64,000 nucleotides of DNA from Methylobacillus caricis (lineage in GTDB: Bacteria; Pseudomonadota; Gammaproteobacteria; Burkholderiales; Methylophilaceae), in contig NZ_JAJAVD010000003.1 in the NCBI RefSeq assembly GCF_020532705.1, positions 1 through 64,000 of the forward strand, read 5' to 3'. The notes beneath the pieces were generated by a model. The model made no database searches, had not been told where the DNA came from, and saw nothing but the letters and a program-made list of their open reading frames with translations. Shown piece after piece: positions 57,081 through 64,000 of the stretch (positions within the stretch are counted from its first letter, which is position 1; the number at the start of each line of letters is the position of its first letter). Position numbers and translations under genes: made by a program.

Positions 57081-59714
57081 TTAGAACTTGGTACGCAGCA
57101 CAACACCTACGTAGCGACGCTGACCAAGACCATCGTAGCCTACAGGGGCAGTGCTTGAGTATGTGTTAACGCTGGTAGTGTAGATCTTGTCAAAGATGTT
57201 TTTACCAACAACGTTAAATTCCCAGCTGTCTTTCTTGCCGCCGATGATGCCGAAGCCAGCATCGGTTACAGAGTAGCCAGACTGTTCACCAAACTCAGAA
57301 AGTAGATTTTCTACGTTTTGTTTGGAGCGGATTACGGTGCTGAAGAAAGCTTGTGCTTTCAGCCCACCCCAGATCGGTTGTATATAGTGGGCACCAATAA
57401 TACCGGTGAGTTTTGGAGCGCCAACAATCTGCTTGCCCGTATTGTCGCAAAATGGGGAAACGCTGGTGGGGATCTCCGCCGGGCAAGTGGCAGTATCCCA
57501 ATCACTGTATTTCGCACGATTATATGCACCACCAAAGGTAAAGCTCAATCGATCAGAGTATAGGTAGCCGCCTTCAACTTCGATACCTGTAGCTGTGATT
57601 TCTGGGATATTACCTAGTTGTGAACGATATCCAGTGCCACCAGGTGCGGTTGCATCGGCCACACTCGTTGTTGCTTGATAGCCTTTAACAATGGTGTGAT
57701 AGATGTTTGCGTTGAACATTAATCGACGATCAAAGAACAAGCCCTTTGTGCCTAATTCAAAGCTGACAGATTTTTCTGGATCAAGAGGTACGACAGTGCC
57801 AGTAGTATTGTTAAATGAAATGGCTGGGGACTTCTCACCCCCAGCTGCAGAGGCATAGAACATCAAATCGTCATTGACTTTATAACTTGGGCTGACCAGC
57901 CAGGAGATTGAATTGTCATTAAGCTCATCCGCAGTATTTTTTGCGTAGTTACCTATTTGACCATTGCGAATGGCGATAGCATTTGCATCTGTCAGTGCAT
58001 CTCCACCAGTTGTCCATCTTTGTGCGCTGTTATTCTTATACTCATAGGTTTTGCGTAAGCCTGTGGTTAAGGTGGCCTTTTCTGTCAGGTGCCAGTTCAC
58101 TTGACCAAATGCGGCATAGCTATCAGTTTCAGGAGTAAAACGAGTGTTAAGCCGCACACCATTTAATGATTGTTGTAATAAGCTTCGATTGGCTATTAAA
58201 GCATTATATTGATCGTCATTTGCAAAGAATGCCCCAGCATCTGAACCGTAAGATGCACGATTGGTTTGCGAGGTTTCGGTATGCAAGTAGAAAAGGCCAA
58301 CTTGATAGTCGTAAAGCTCACCGATGTCTGATGTCCAACGGATTTCCTGAGAATATTGCTTGTGATCAACCAGCGTTCCACTTTGAGCAATGTCAAAACG
58401 AGTTTGCTCCTGATCATTGGTAGCGTCAAAGTTGTAGCCTCTGTATGCAGTGATAGAGGTCAGGGTATTTGAACCAATATTCCAATCTAATTTGGCAGAT
58501 ACACCGTAGTTTTTGGTTAATAAGGGTTCTGCTTGACCAATATCAATCTTGTCTTTAGAACCAATAATGGGCCTATACCCGCCAAAATAATCACGTGCTA
58601 AGCGAGAGCTATATGTAGTTCCCCTTGACGAGCCATTTGCAAATGTAAGTGGGTCGTATTGGAAAGGCTTGGTATTGCTGTTTTCGTTTGATTCGGAATA
58701 GTCTAGGCTGATTTTTGCCCTGAAGTTCTCTGTCGGGGTAATCAGTAATTGGAATTTGCCACCGTAACGATTGCGCTCGTGGAAGCGTTTATCAGCAATC
58801 GAACCTTCTTGAGAGTTGTTAATGTTCTCAATATCGCCTTGTTGACGATCAATAAAGAACGACGCCCGATATGCGATGACATCATCGATTAACGCATCGG
58901 AAATCGAGCCACGTGCACGTAATGCACCAGGGAAATCACTGCCGTTCTGATTGGCACCGACTTCAGTTTCCAGATAAGTCTGGCGAGTGAAGGTCGGTTC
59001 CTTGGTGACGTAGTTGATCGCACCCAGTGTAGTATTTTTGCCTTTTAGTGTTCCCTGGGGGCCACGTAGCACTTCAACACGATCCAGATCTGTGAAGTCT
59101 TGATAAGTCATACCAGGCAAGCTGAGGTAAACATCGTCAACAATCGCGCCAACAGCTGCTTCCATAGACTCATCACCCGTGGACTTGCCAATACCACGGA
59201 TGGAAATACCTGAACGGCGTGCATTTGGTGTGGTGGCTGTGAGTCCTGGAGTTACACGAGTGATGTCATCAACAGTGAAGATGCGCTCTCGATCTAACCT
59301 TGGTCCACCAATAACAGAAATAGGGATTGGTACATCCTGCGCAATTTCCTCACGGTTGCGTGAGGTTACCAGTACAACGCCTAGTGCTGCCGCATTGTCC
59401 CTGGCCGCTTGCTCTTGTTCATTGATAGCAGTAGCCGGGGCTGCTGCTACAGGCTCTGCCTGGTTGCTGGTTTCGGCAGTGGGAATGCTGTAACGCTGTT
59501 TGAGTTCGTTAAGTTCCCTGATCAGTTTAGCGTTCTCCTCTTGAAGAGACTCCACAGATTTTGGGTCGTTCTCTGCAGCATTTGCATAATGGCCAAAGCT
59601 ACCAATGGCGATACCGGCTACCACGAATGCAGGTGCAGAAGATGCACCCAAGCGTGATAACAGTGTCGCTACAGGCTTTTTATGCAAACGCCCAAGTTTG
59701 GAATTGTTCGACAT
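57081..59714 (-). CDS. Large TonB-dependent receptor with N-terminal coiled coil
   Basis: An 877-residue outer-membrane receptor. A long signal region (~1-48, hydrophobic ~28-46 ending HYANAAEN) is followed by a coiled-coil heptad stretch (VESLQEENAKLIRELNELKQ, ~54-73) and an Ala/Pro linker. Then come the plug (~115-235, ISIRGIGKS, DRVEVLRGPQGTLKGKNTT) and the barrel ending RYVGVVLRTKF. It resembles general iron-receptor-like TonB proteins, and the substrate cannot be told from sequence. A sigma54-type promoter lies at 59763-59778. The coiled coil before the plug is unusual. Confidence 0.85.
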   Translation of the reverse strand: MSNNSKLGRLHKKPVATLLSRLGASSAPAFVVAGIAIGSFGHYANAAENDPKSVESLQEENAKLIRELNELKQRYSIPTAETSNQAEPVAAAPATAINEQEQAARDNAAALGVVLVTSRNREEIAQDVPIPISVIGGPRLDRERIFTVDDITRVTPGLTATTPNARRSGISIRGIGKSTGDESMEAAVGAIVDDVYLSLPGMTYQDFTDLDRVEVLRGPQGTLKGKNTTLGAINYVTKEPTFTRQTYLETEVGANQNGSDFPGALRARGSISDALIDDVIAYRASFFIDRQQGDIENINNSQEGSIADKRFHERNRYGGKFQLLITPTENFRAKISLDYSESNENSNTKPFQYDPLTFANGSSRGTTYSSRLARDYFGGYRPIIGSKDKIDIGQAEPLLTKNYGVSAKLDWNIGSNTLTSITAYRGYNFDATNDQEQTRFDIAQSGTLVDHKQYSQEIRWTSDIGELYDYQVGLFYLHTETSQTNRASYGSDAGAFFANDDQYNALIANRSLLQQSLNGVRLNTRFTPETDSYAAFGQVNWHLTEKATLTTGLRKTYEYKNNSAQRWTTGGDALTDANAIAIRNGQIGNYAKNTADELNDNSISWLVSPSYKVNDDLMFYASAAGGEKSPAISFNNTTGTVVPLDPEKSVSFELGTKGLFFDRRLMFNANIYHTIVKGYQATTSVADATAPGGTGYRSQLGNIPEITATGIEVEGGYLYSDRLSFTFGGAYNRAKYSDWDTATCPAEIPTSVSPFCDNTGKQIVGAPKLTGIIGAHYIQPIWGGLKAQAFFSTVIRSKQNVENLLSEFGEQSGYSVTDAGFGIIGGKKDSWEFNVVGKNIFDKIYTTSVNTYSSTAPVGYDGLGQRRYVGVVLRTKF

Positions 59715-59762
59715 CTAAGTTATTTCCCTTGAAATTGACAAATATTTTTGTGTTAAGCCCAT

Positions 59763-59778
59763 GGCAACATATGTGCCA
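59763..59778 (-). promoter_or_regulatory. Sigma54-type promoter of the large TonB receptor
   Basis: On the minus strand TGGCACATATGTTGCC matches the consensus at 14 of 16 positions, preceded by T-rich sequence. It would start transcription about 38 bases before the receptor's ATG. Confidence 0.75.
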
Positions 59779-59877
59779 AAAATAGAGGAATGTATTGGGT
59801 TTATTTTTAAATTATTGATTTTTATATAAATTTCATTCTTTTGGGATGTGATGTTTTTGGAGAGGCGAGTGGTTCAA

Positions 59878-59961
59878 CTGTTGCAAAATACTCATCTGTT
59901 GCATATCGAACTGATGTTTTTACAACATCGCCGCATGCACACACTGTTGGTTTGCAAACAG
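59878..59961. promoter_or_regulatory. Cluster of enhancer-like repeats between two divergent sigma54-type promoters
   Basis: Two copies of CTGTTGCA (59878, 59896), the inverted repeat GATGTT-N5-AACATC (59913-59929) and CTGTT-N8-AACAG (59944-59961, core TGTTGGTTTGCAAACA at 59945-59960) lie in 84 bases. A near copy, TGTT-N8-AACT, is at 59897-59912. They sit 100-200 bp from both promoters, where sigma54 activators normally bind. Confidence 0.6.
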
Positions 59962-60084
59962 GTGCAATGCGAGTTTTTATTGATAGATTGCCAATCTGAC
60001 TGTGGGATGGAAACTTTTTATATGGCTGATTATTAACCAATTAATTGATGCTGTAGGCAATGGGGTGGAGTGCGGCCGTGGATC

Positions 60085-60100
60085 TGGCACGCTAACTGCT
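60085..60100 (+). promoter_or_regulatory. Sigma54-type promoter of the secreted rhodanese gene
   Basis: TGGCACGCTAACTGCT matches the consensus at 15 of 16 positions, preceded by C. Transcription would begin near 60111, 28 bases before the start codon and just ahead of the AAGGA ribosome site. This is the best of the four matches. Confidence 0.8.
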
Positions 60101-60138
60101 ATTCATCCGCACCTACAATGTATTCCAAAGGAAAATCA

Positions 60139-60579
60139 ATGAGAGTGTTACTGAATGTGCTATGCCTGGCTGCTGTGTTCAACATTGGGTTGGCAACTGC
60201 TGCTGACGAAGCAAAGCCTGCGACCCCGGTTTACAAGACCAAGAAATTGGGCAAAGCAGAAATCGACCAATTGCTGGCCAAGCCGGAAAAGTTGGTGGTA
60301 ATTGATGTGCGCCGCCCTGACGAGCTGACTAAAATTGGCGGTTTCCCGGTCTATTTGAGCATACAGCTGGCTGATTTTGAGAAGAGCCTGGCTTATATCC
60401 CCAAGGATCGTACCATCGTGACTGTTTCAAACCATGCAGGCAGGGCATTGAAAACAGGAGATATCCTCATTGATAAAGGGTTTAAGGTGGCTGGCGCTAT
60501 TGGTGCGCAGAATTATGAGGAAGAGGGAGGCAAGTTGACACGTATCGAAGCTCCCCAGCCTGCTACTGCACAGAAGTAA
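60139..60579 (+). CDS. Secreted rhodanese-like protein lacking the catalytic cysteine
   Basis: A 146-residue periplasmic protein: signal peptide (~1-21, LATAAD), then a rhodanese domain (LVVIDVRRPDELTKIGGF, ~52-70). The active-site loop reads TVSNHAGRALKTG, with Ser/Asn where the catalytic Cys should be, and the mature protein has no cysteine at all. It cannot be a normal sulfurtransferase and may bind an anion or a protein. The ATG at 60139 follows AAGGA, which overrides the longer frame from 60070. It has its own sigma54-type promoter. Confidence 0.85.
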   Translation: MRVLLNVLCLAAVFNIGLATAADEAKPATPVYKTKKLGKAEIDQLLAKPEKLVVIDVRRPDELTKIGGFPVYLSIQLADFEKSLAYIPKDRTIVTVSNHAGRALKTGDILIDKGFKVAGAIGAQNYEEEGGKLTRIEAPQPATAQK

Positions 60580-60692
60580 GAGGTTTTAAGCTTTCCTTTA
60601 ATCTGCAGGCATATTCTGGAGAAATTAAATTTCCAGCTTATGTCTGTGGATATCCATACTGTTTGATTGAAAGCACTTCAGGATGGTGGAGG

Positions 60693-60708
60693 TGTTGTTA
60701 AAACAACA
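60693..60708. promoter_or_regulatory. Enhancer-like inverted repeat upstream of the hydrolase operon
   Basis: TGTTGTTAAAACAACA: 7-bp arms with a 2-base centre, and also of the TGTT-N8-AACA form. It lies 132 bp upstream of the sigma54-type promoter at 60840. Confidence 0.6.
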
Positions 60709-60839
60709 TTTTGCGGTGCTGTGAGACATGAGGTGTGTTAGTGTCGTTTCAAAGGATAGATGGTTTTTATTTTATTATTCAGAGTGTTGTAAGAGCATCA
60801 TTTATATCCTTTCTTAAAAGTTAATATTGCCGAGCTTGC

Positions 60840-60855
60840 TGGCATGGTATCTGCT
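60840..60855 (+). promoter_or_regulatory. Sigma54-type promoter of the hydrolase operon
   Basis: TGGCATGGTATCTGCT matches the consensus at 14 of 16 positions, preceded by C. It lies in the 474-base gap before the dienelactone-hydrolase-like gene and would give a long leader of about 190 bases. The rest of the gap (60580-60839, 60856-61053) shows only the inverted repeat at 60693. Confidence 0.65.
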
Positions 60856-61053
60856 GTTACTGCCAAGTTGATCATTGTTGCTGTTGCGAACGCTGTGTTT
60901 CTTCGCGAGCAGTTTGCATGGATAAAAGCACTGGCTTATTCGATCAGGAAGTTTCATGAGAGCTTTCATGATGTATACATAGGGTCACGCTGAAGGTTTG
61001 TTCTTTCAATATGATGCGTATGGCTTAAAAGTGACATTAAACAGGAGTTGTGC

Positions 61054-61944
61054 ATGGTACGTAAAACTGCAAAAGATTTTCCGCCAGAAGTATTAAAGGC
61101 TTTCGATCAGTACACGCATGGCGAGATCAGTCGTCGTGGCTTTCTTAAAAATGTAGCCAAGTTCACTGTAGCGGGTCTTTCGGCTGAGGCATTATTGCTT
61201 TCTCTTTCTCCCCAGTTTGCACAGGCTGAGCAAATAGCTCCCGATGACAAGCGCATTACCGCCACTTGGGTAGAGTTTCCCTCCCCGAACGGCAATGGCA
61301 AGGTGAAGGGTTACCTAGTCAAGCCAGCAAAGTTTGAAGGTAAATTGCCTGTGGTGCTGGTGGTCCATGAGAACCGGGGCCTCAATCCTCACATTCAGGA
61401 TATTGCTCGTCGCGTGGCGCTAGATAATTTTATTGCCTTTGCTCCCGATGCCTTGAATCCATTGGGTGGTTATCCCGGCGATGAAGACAAGGCGCGTGAA
61501 CTGTTCGCCACATTGGATCAAGCCAAGACACGTGAGGATTTTGTTGCCGCGGCAACTGCATTGAAGACACTGCCAGACGGTAACGGCAAGGTTGGCGTAG
61601 TAGGTTTTTGCTACGGAGGCGGCATTTCCAATTTCCTGGCGACCCGCCTGCCCGATCTTGCAGCAGCAGTGCCATTTTACGGGGCTCACCCACCTGCGGA
61701 AGACGTCGCCAAGATCAAGGCACCATTGCTGGTCCAATTGGCAGAGCAGGATGAGCGTATCACCTCAGGGTGGCCCGCTTATGAAACTGCATTGAAAGCG
61801 GCCAATGTGAAGTATCAGGTTTACATTTATCCAGGCGTGCAGCATGCGTTCAATAACGATACGACACCGCGCTATGATGAGGCTGCTGCCAAGCTGGCAT
61901 GGCAACGCACTATCAGCTTTTTCAACCAGCATTTGCGTGCTTGA
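61054..61944 (+). CDS. Exported dienelactone-hydrolase-family protein
   Basis: A 296-residue alpha/beta hydrolase. The N-terminus carries a Tat-like signal (SRRGFLKN at ~27-34, then a hydrophobic stretch ending QFAQAEQ), so it is exported folded. The catalytic triad is visible: Cys in VGFCYGGG (~187), Asp in LAEQDERI and His in GVQHAF. The YLVKPA and HENRGLNPHI motifs are typical of the family. The ATG at 61054, after GGAG, is preferred to the TTG at 61048. Substrate unknown. The GlcG/HbpS-like gene follows after 8 bases. Confidence 0.85.
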   Translation: MVRKTAKDFPPEVLKAFDQYTHGEISRRGFLKNVAKFTVAGLSAEALLLSLSPQFAQAEQIAPDDKRITATWVEFPSPNGNGKVKGYLVKPAKFEGKLPVVLVVHENRGLNPHIQDIARRVALDNFIAFAPDALNPLGGYPGDEDKARELFATLDQAKTREDFVAAATALKTLPDGNGKVGVVGFCYGGGISNFLATRLPDLAAAVPFYGAHPPAEDVAKIKAPLLVQLAEQDERITSGWPAYETALKAANVKYQVYIYPGVQHAFNNDTTPRYDEAAAKLAWQRTISFFNQHLRA

Positions 61945-61952
61945 TCGGGAGT

Positions 61953-62480
61953 ATGCAGGTGGGATGGAATAAAACTACGGCTGGGGCTTCTATCCTGGCT
62001 GTATTAAGTATGATGGCTACCACTGTGGCTGCAGAAACTGCAGTGGAAAAACCTCGTGATGCAGTTGTGCCTGCGGCAAAGGGCATACCATTGGAATTGG
62101 CGCTTGAGGCTACACAAGCCAGTATTGAAGCCTGCGGTCGCAAGGAAGGAAAAATAGGTGTCAGTATTATCGATAGCGCTGGCGTGTTGAAAGTGCTTCT
62201 GGCCGCGGATGGCACTTCGCCACGAGGTGTCAGCTCCAGCACCGACAAGGCCAGGACCGCGCTTGCGTTTGGGGTGGCGACCAGCAAATTGCATGAACAG
62301 GTGGAGACGGATAAAAGTCTCGCGGAAAAGGTCGCGGGAAATCCTGGCTACAACAGCCGTCCTGGCGGGGTATTGATACAGTCTGGCGATCAGCTGCTTG
62401 GCGCTATCGGGGTGGGCGGCGCTAAGATTGATGAAGAGTGCGCGCTTGCGGGGCTGGAGAAAATCCAGTCCAGGTTATGA
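61953..62480 (+). CDS. Periplasmic GlcG/HbpS-like protein
   Basis: A 175-residue exported protein with a signal peptide (~1-29, TTVAAET) and a DUF336 domain: KGIPLELALEATQASIEAC, VSIIDSAGVLKVLLAADG, RPGGVLIQSGDQLLGAIGVGG. Members include the haem-binding HbpS and GlcG. The role here is unknown. The start at 61953 is the first ATG after GGGAG; a GTG at 61959 is also possible. Its stop overlaps the next start (ATGA), so it is translated with the DsbD-like gene. Confidence 0.82.
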   Translation: MQVGWNKTTAGASILAVLSMMATTVAAETAVEKPRDAVVPAAKGIPLELALEATQASIEACGRKEGKIGVSIIDSAGVLKVLLAADGTSPRGVSSSTDKARTALAFGVATSKLHEQVETDKSLAEKVAGNPGYNSRPGGVLIQSGDQLLGAIGVGGAKIDEECALAGLEKIQSRL

Positions 62481-64000
62481 GATATTTACAGGGAATATTG
62501 AAGGGCCGGGACATGTATCGGTGCAAGTGGATTGCTTCAGTCCTTTTCCTCCTGTTTGCCGTCTCTGGCAACGCTCACGCCGCAGATGCTGCTGAGGCGG
62601 CGACTGAACAGGTCAGGGCAAGGCTGGTGGCATCTGTGGATTCCGTGCACGCAGGGGATGAGATTACTGTAGGCGTCAATCAGCGCATTATCCCGCATTG
62701 GCATACCTACTGGATCAACCCGGGCGATTCCGGCATGGCGACTTCCATTGACTGGACGTTGCCTGCGGGTGCAGAAGCAGGAGATATCCAGTGGCCAATT
62801 CCGCACAGGTTCACCACGGGGCCGATTACCAATTACGGTTATTCGGATGAAGTAACGCTGCTGACCAACATCCGCGTACCGACCTCGCTGAAGCCTGGAG
62901 ACACCTTCCCCGTGAAGGCTCTGGTCAATTGGCTGGTATGCGACGACGTCTGCATCCCGCAGGAGGTGAAGCTAACGCTGTCTTTGCCTGTTGTTGCTGG
63001 CGGTGCAGATGGAGGCAAAGGCAGCGAGTTAATCGCCAAGGCCAGGCAGCAATTGCCGCTAGCCAGTCCATGGCAGGTCAGTGCTTATGGGCAAAAGCAG
63101 GGGCCCTTGCTTAAGGTAGCAGGCAAGGTGCTGGAGCCAGGCAGCAAGGCTGAAGTCTGGTTTTTCCCGGAGGAATGGGGACGGGTTTCGCATAAGTCCA
63201 AGCAACCGAGACGTATAGATCCTGATGCTTTATTGCTGCAGTTAAGCGCTGGCGATAATCCACTGGTTGAGGGAGAACAACTCAAGGGCGTGCTGGTTGT
63301 CAGCAAGCAAACAAGGAATGGCACTCTGGCACAGGGATACCAGCTGGACGTGAAGCTGGAACCCGGCATTGCCGAAAGCATTTCCGACCAGGAAGCGGTA
63401 CCGATTGATGGCGCGGGTATTTCCGCAGGTGAGGACATCAGTTTCTATTCTGCATTGTTGTTTGCACTCCTGGGCGGCATCATTCTCAACCTCATGCCGT
63501 GCGTATTCCCGGTGCTGTCGATTAAAGCCCTGTCATTGCTGAATCACAGCAAACAGTCGCAAAGCCAGACCCGCCGCCATGGGTGGGCGTATACCGGGGG
63601 GGTGTTGGCAAGCTTCACTTTGCTGGGCGTGGCCCTGATTGTGCTGAAATCTGCAGGTGGCCAGGTTGGCTGGGGTTTTCAGTTCCAGTCCCCAATTTTT
63701 GTGGTATTGGTGGCCTACCTGATGTTTGCGGTTGGGCTTAGCCTCTCTGGTGTCTTGACTATAGGCAGCTCTTTTGCGGGTGTCGGCTCCTCATTGGCGG
63801 AAAAGCCAGGCTATAGCGGCAGCTTCTTTACCGGTGTATTGGCAACGGTGGTGGCCACGCCTTGCACTGCGCCCTTTATGGGCGGCGCGCTTGGCTATGC
63901 CCTTACCCAGCCGGCGGTAGTGTTGCTGGCAGTATTTCTCAGCCTGGGGCTGGGGCTTGCCTTACCTTATCTATTGCTCAGCCACTGGCCTAGCCTGCAG
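62477..64000 (+). CDS. DsbD-like thiol:disulfide interchange protein, 3' end beyond the window
   Basis: The open frame runs 508 codons to the window edge. It has a signal peptide (around residues 13-37, GNAHAAD), a periplasmic N-terminal domain with a cysteine pair (WLVCDDVCIPQE, ~158) and the start of the membrane domain (~320 on). Two membrane cysteines typical of DsbD/CcdA are present (NLMPCVFPVL and VATPCTAPFMG). It should carry electrons from cytoplasmic thioredoxin to periplasmic thiols. A second ATG at 62513 may be the true start. It closes the sigma54-type hydrolase operon as far as seen. Confidence 0.87.
   Translation, partial: MRYLQGILKGRDMYRCKWIASVLFLLFAVSGNAHAADAAEAATEQVRARLVASVDSVHAGDEITVGVNQRIIPHWHTYWINPGDSGMATSIDWTLPAGAEAGDIQWPIPHRFTTGPITNYGYSDEVTLLTNIRVPTSLKPGDTFPVKALVNWLVCDDVCIPQEVKLTLSLPVVAGGADGGKGSELIAKARQQLPLASPWQVSAYGQKQGPLLKVAGKVLEPGSKAEVWFFPEEWGRVSHKSKQPRRIDPDALLLQLSAGDNPLVEGEQLKGVLVVSKQTRNGTLAQGYQLDVKLEPGIAESISDQEAVPIDGAGISAGEDISFYSALLFALLGGIILNLMPCVFPVLSIKALSLLNHSKQSQSQTRRHGWAYTGGVLASFTLLGVALIVLKSAGGQVGWGFQFQSPIFVVLVAYLMFAVGLSLSGVLTIGSSFAGVGSSLAEKPGYSGSFFTGVLATVVATPCTAPFMGGALGYALTQPAVVLLAVFLSLGLGLALPYLLLSHWPSLQ

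Noticed and set aside
60844-60993. A 49-codon frame (MVSAVTAKLIIVAVANAVFL...) resembling a membrane-transporter piece
   Set aside because: It has no ribosome site and overlaps the sigma54-type promoter at 60840-60855. The hydrophobic pattern is too short to support a gene.
1-64000. CRISPR arrays and insertion sequences
   Set aside because: No regularly spaced direct repeats and no transposase gene were seen anywhere in the window.

Overview
The window looks like chromosome of a betaproteobacterium, most likely a methylotroph of the Methylophilaceae (Methylobacillus/Methylovorus type). That is an inference from the rimP-nusA-infB-rbfA-truB-rpsO-pnp gene order, the MSHA-like pilus cluster led by a PEP-CTERM-type response regulator, the PEP-CTERM protein and the protein sequences. 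No marker in the window fixes the species.

Layout. 1-9.1 kb: the end of an rRNA operon (5S), then the translation/RNA-decay operon rimP-nusA-infB-rbfA-truB and rpsO-pnp. 9.2-11 kb: dksA and folD (minus strand) and a tRNA-Pro/Arg/His operon, followed by what may be the decayed start of an integrase gene. 11.4-28.3 kb: a GGDEF/EAL protein, a sigma54-type response regulator and a rearranged MSHA-type pilus/secretion cluster (M-L-N-E-G-I-J-K plus two prepilins). The mshK-like gene is out of frame by one unit of an 8-bp tandem repeat. 28.3-38.3 kb: housekeeping and membrane genes (moeB, SPFH/NfeD pair, PEP-CTERM protein, LemA/GIDE pair, valS, bestrophin, tusA/rhodanese, YgjP-type peptidase, tRNA-Phe). 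38.5-45.8 kb: late cobalamin genes cobT-cobS-cobC, a TPR protein, cobD/cbiB and divergent cobQ. 46.6-52.7 kb: a cobalamin riboswitch heading two near-duplicate TonB receptors of the siderophore type and a PepSY membrane protein.

52.8-64 kb is the most unusual part. It holds a six-gene operon of exported or membrane proteins: a DUF6152-like protein, two related secreted proteins, two related four-helix membrane proteins and a monohaem lipoprotein. Next come an 877-residue TonB receptor, a cysteine-less secreted rhodanese, a Tat-type dienelactone-hydrolase-like protein, a GlcG/HbpS-like protein and the start of a DsbD-like protein. By eye I find four sequences matching the sigma54 -24/-12 consensus at 14 or 15 of 16 positions, each correctly placed and oriented before one of these transcription units. 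Inverted repeats of the form TGTT-N8-AACA lie about 110-170 bp upstream of them. This suggests one co-regulated, enhancer-dependent regulon for uptake and periplasmic redox processing of an unknown substrate.

All calls rest on reading the sequence and on family knowledge. No searches were run.
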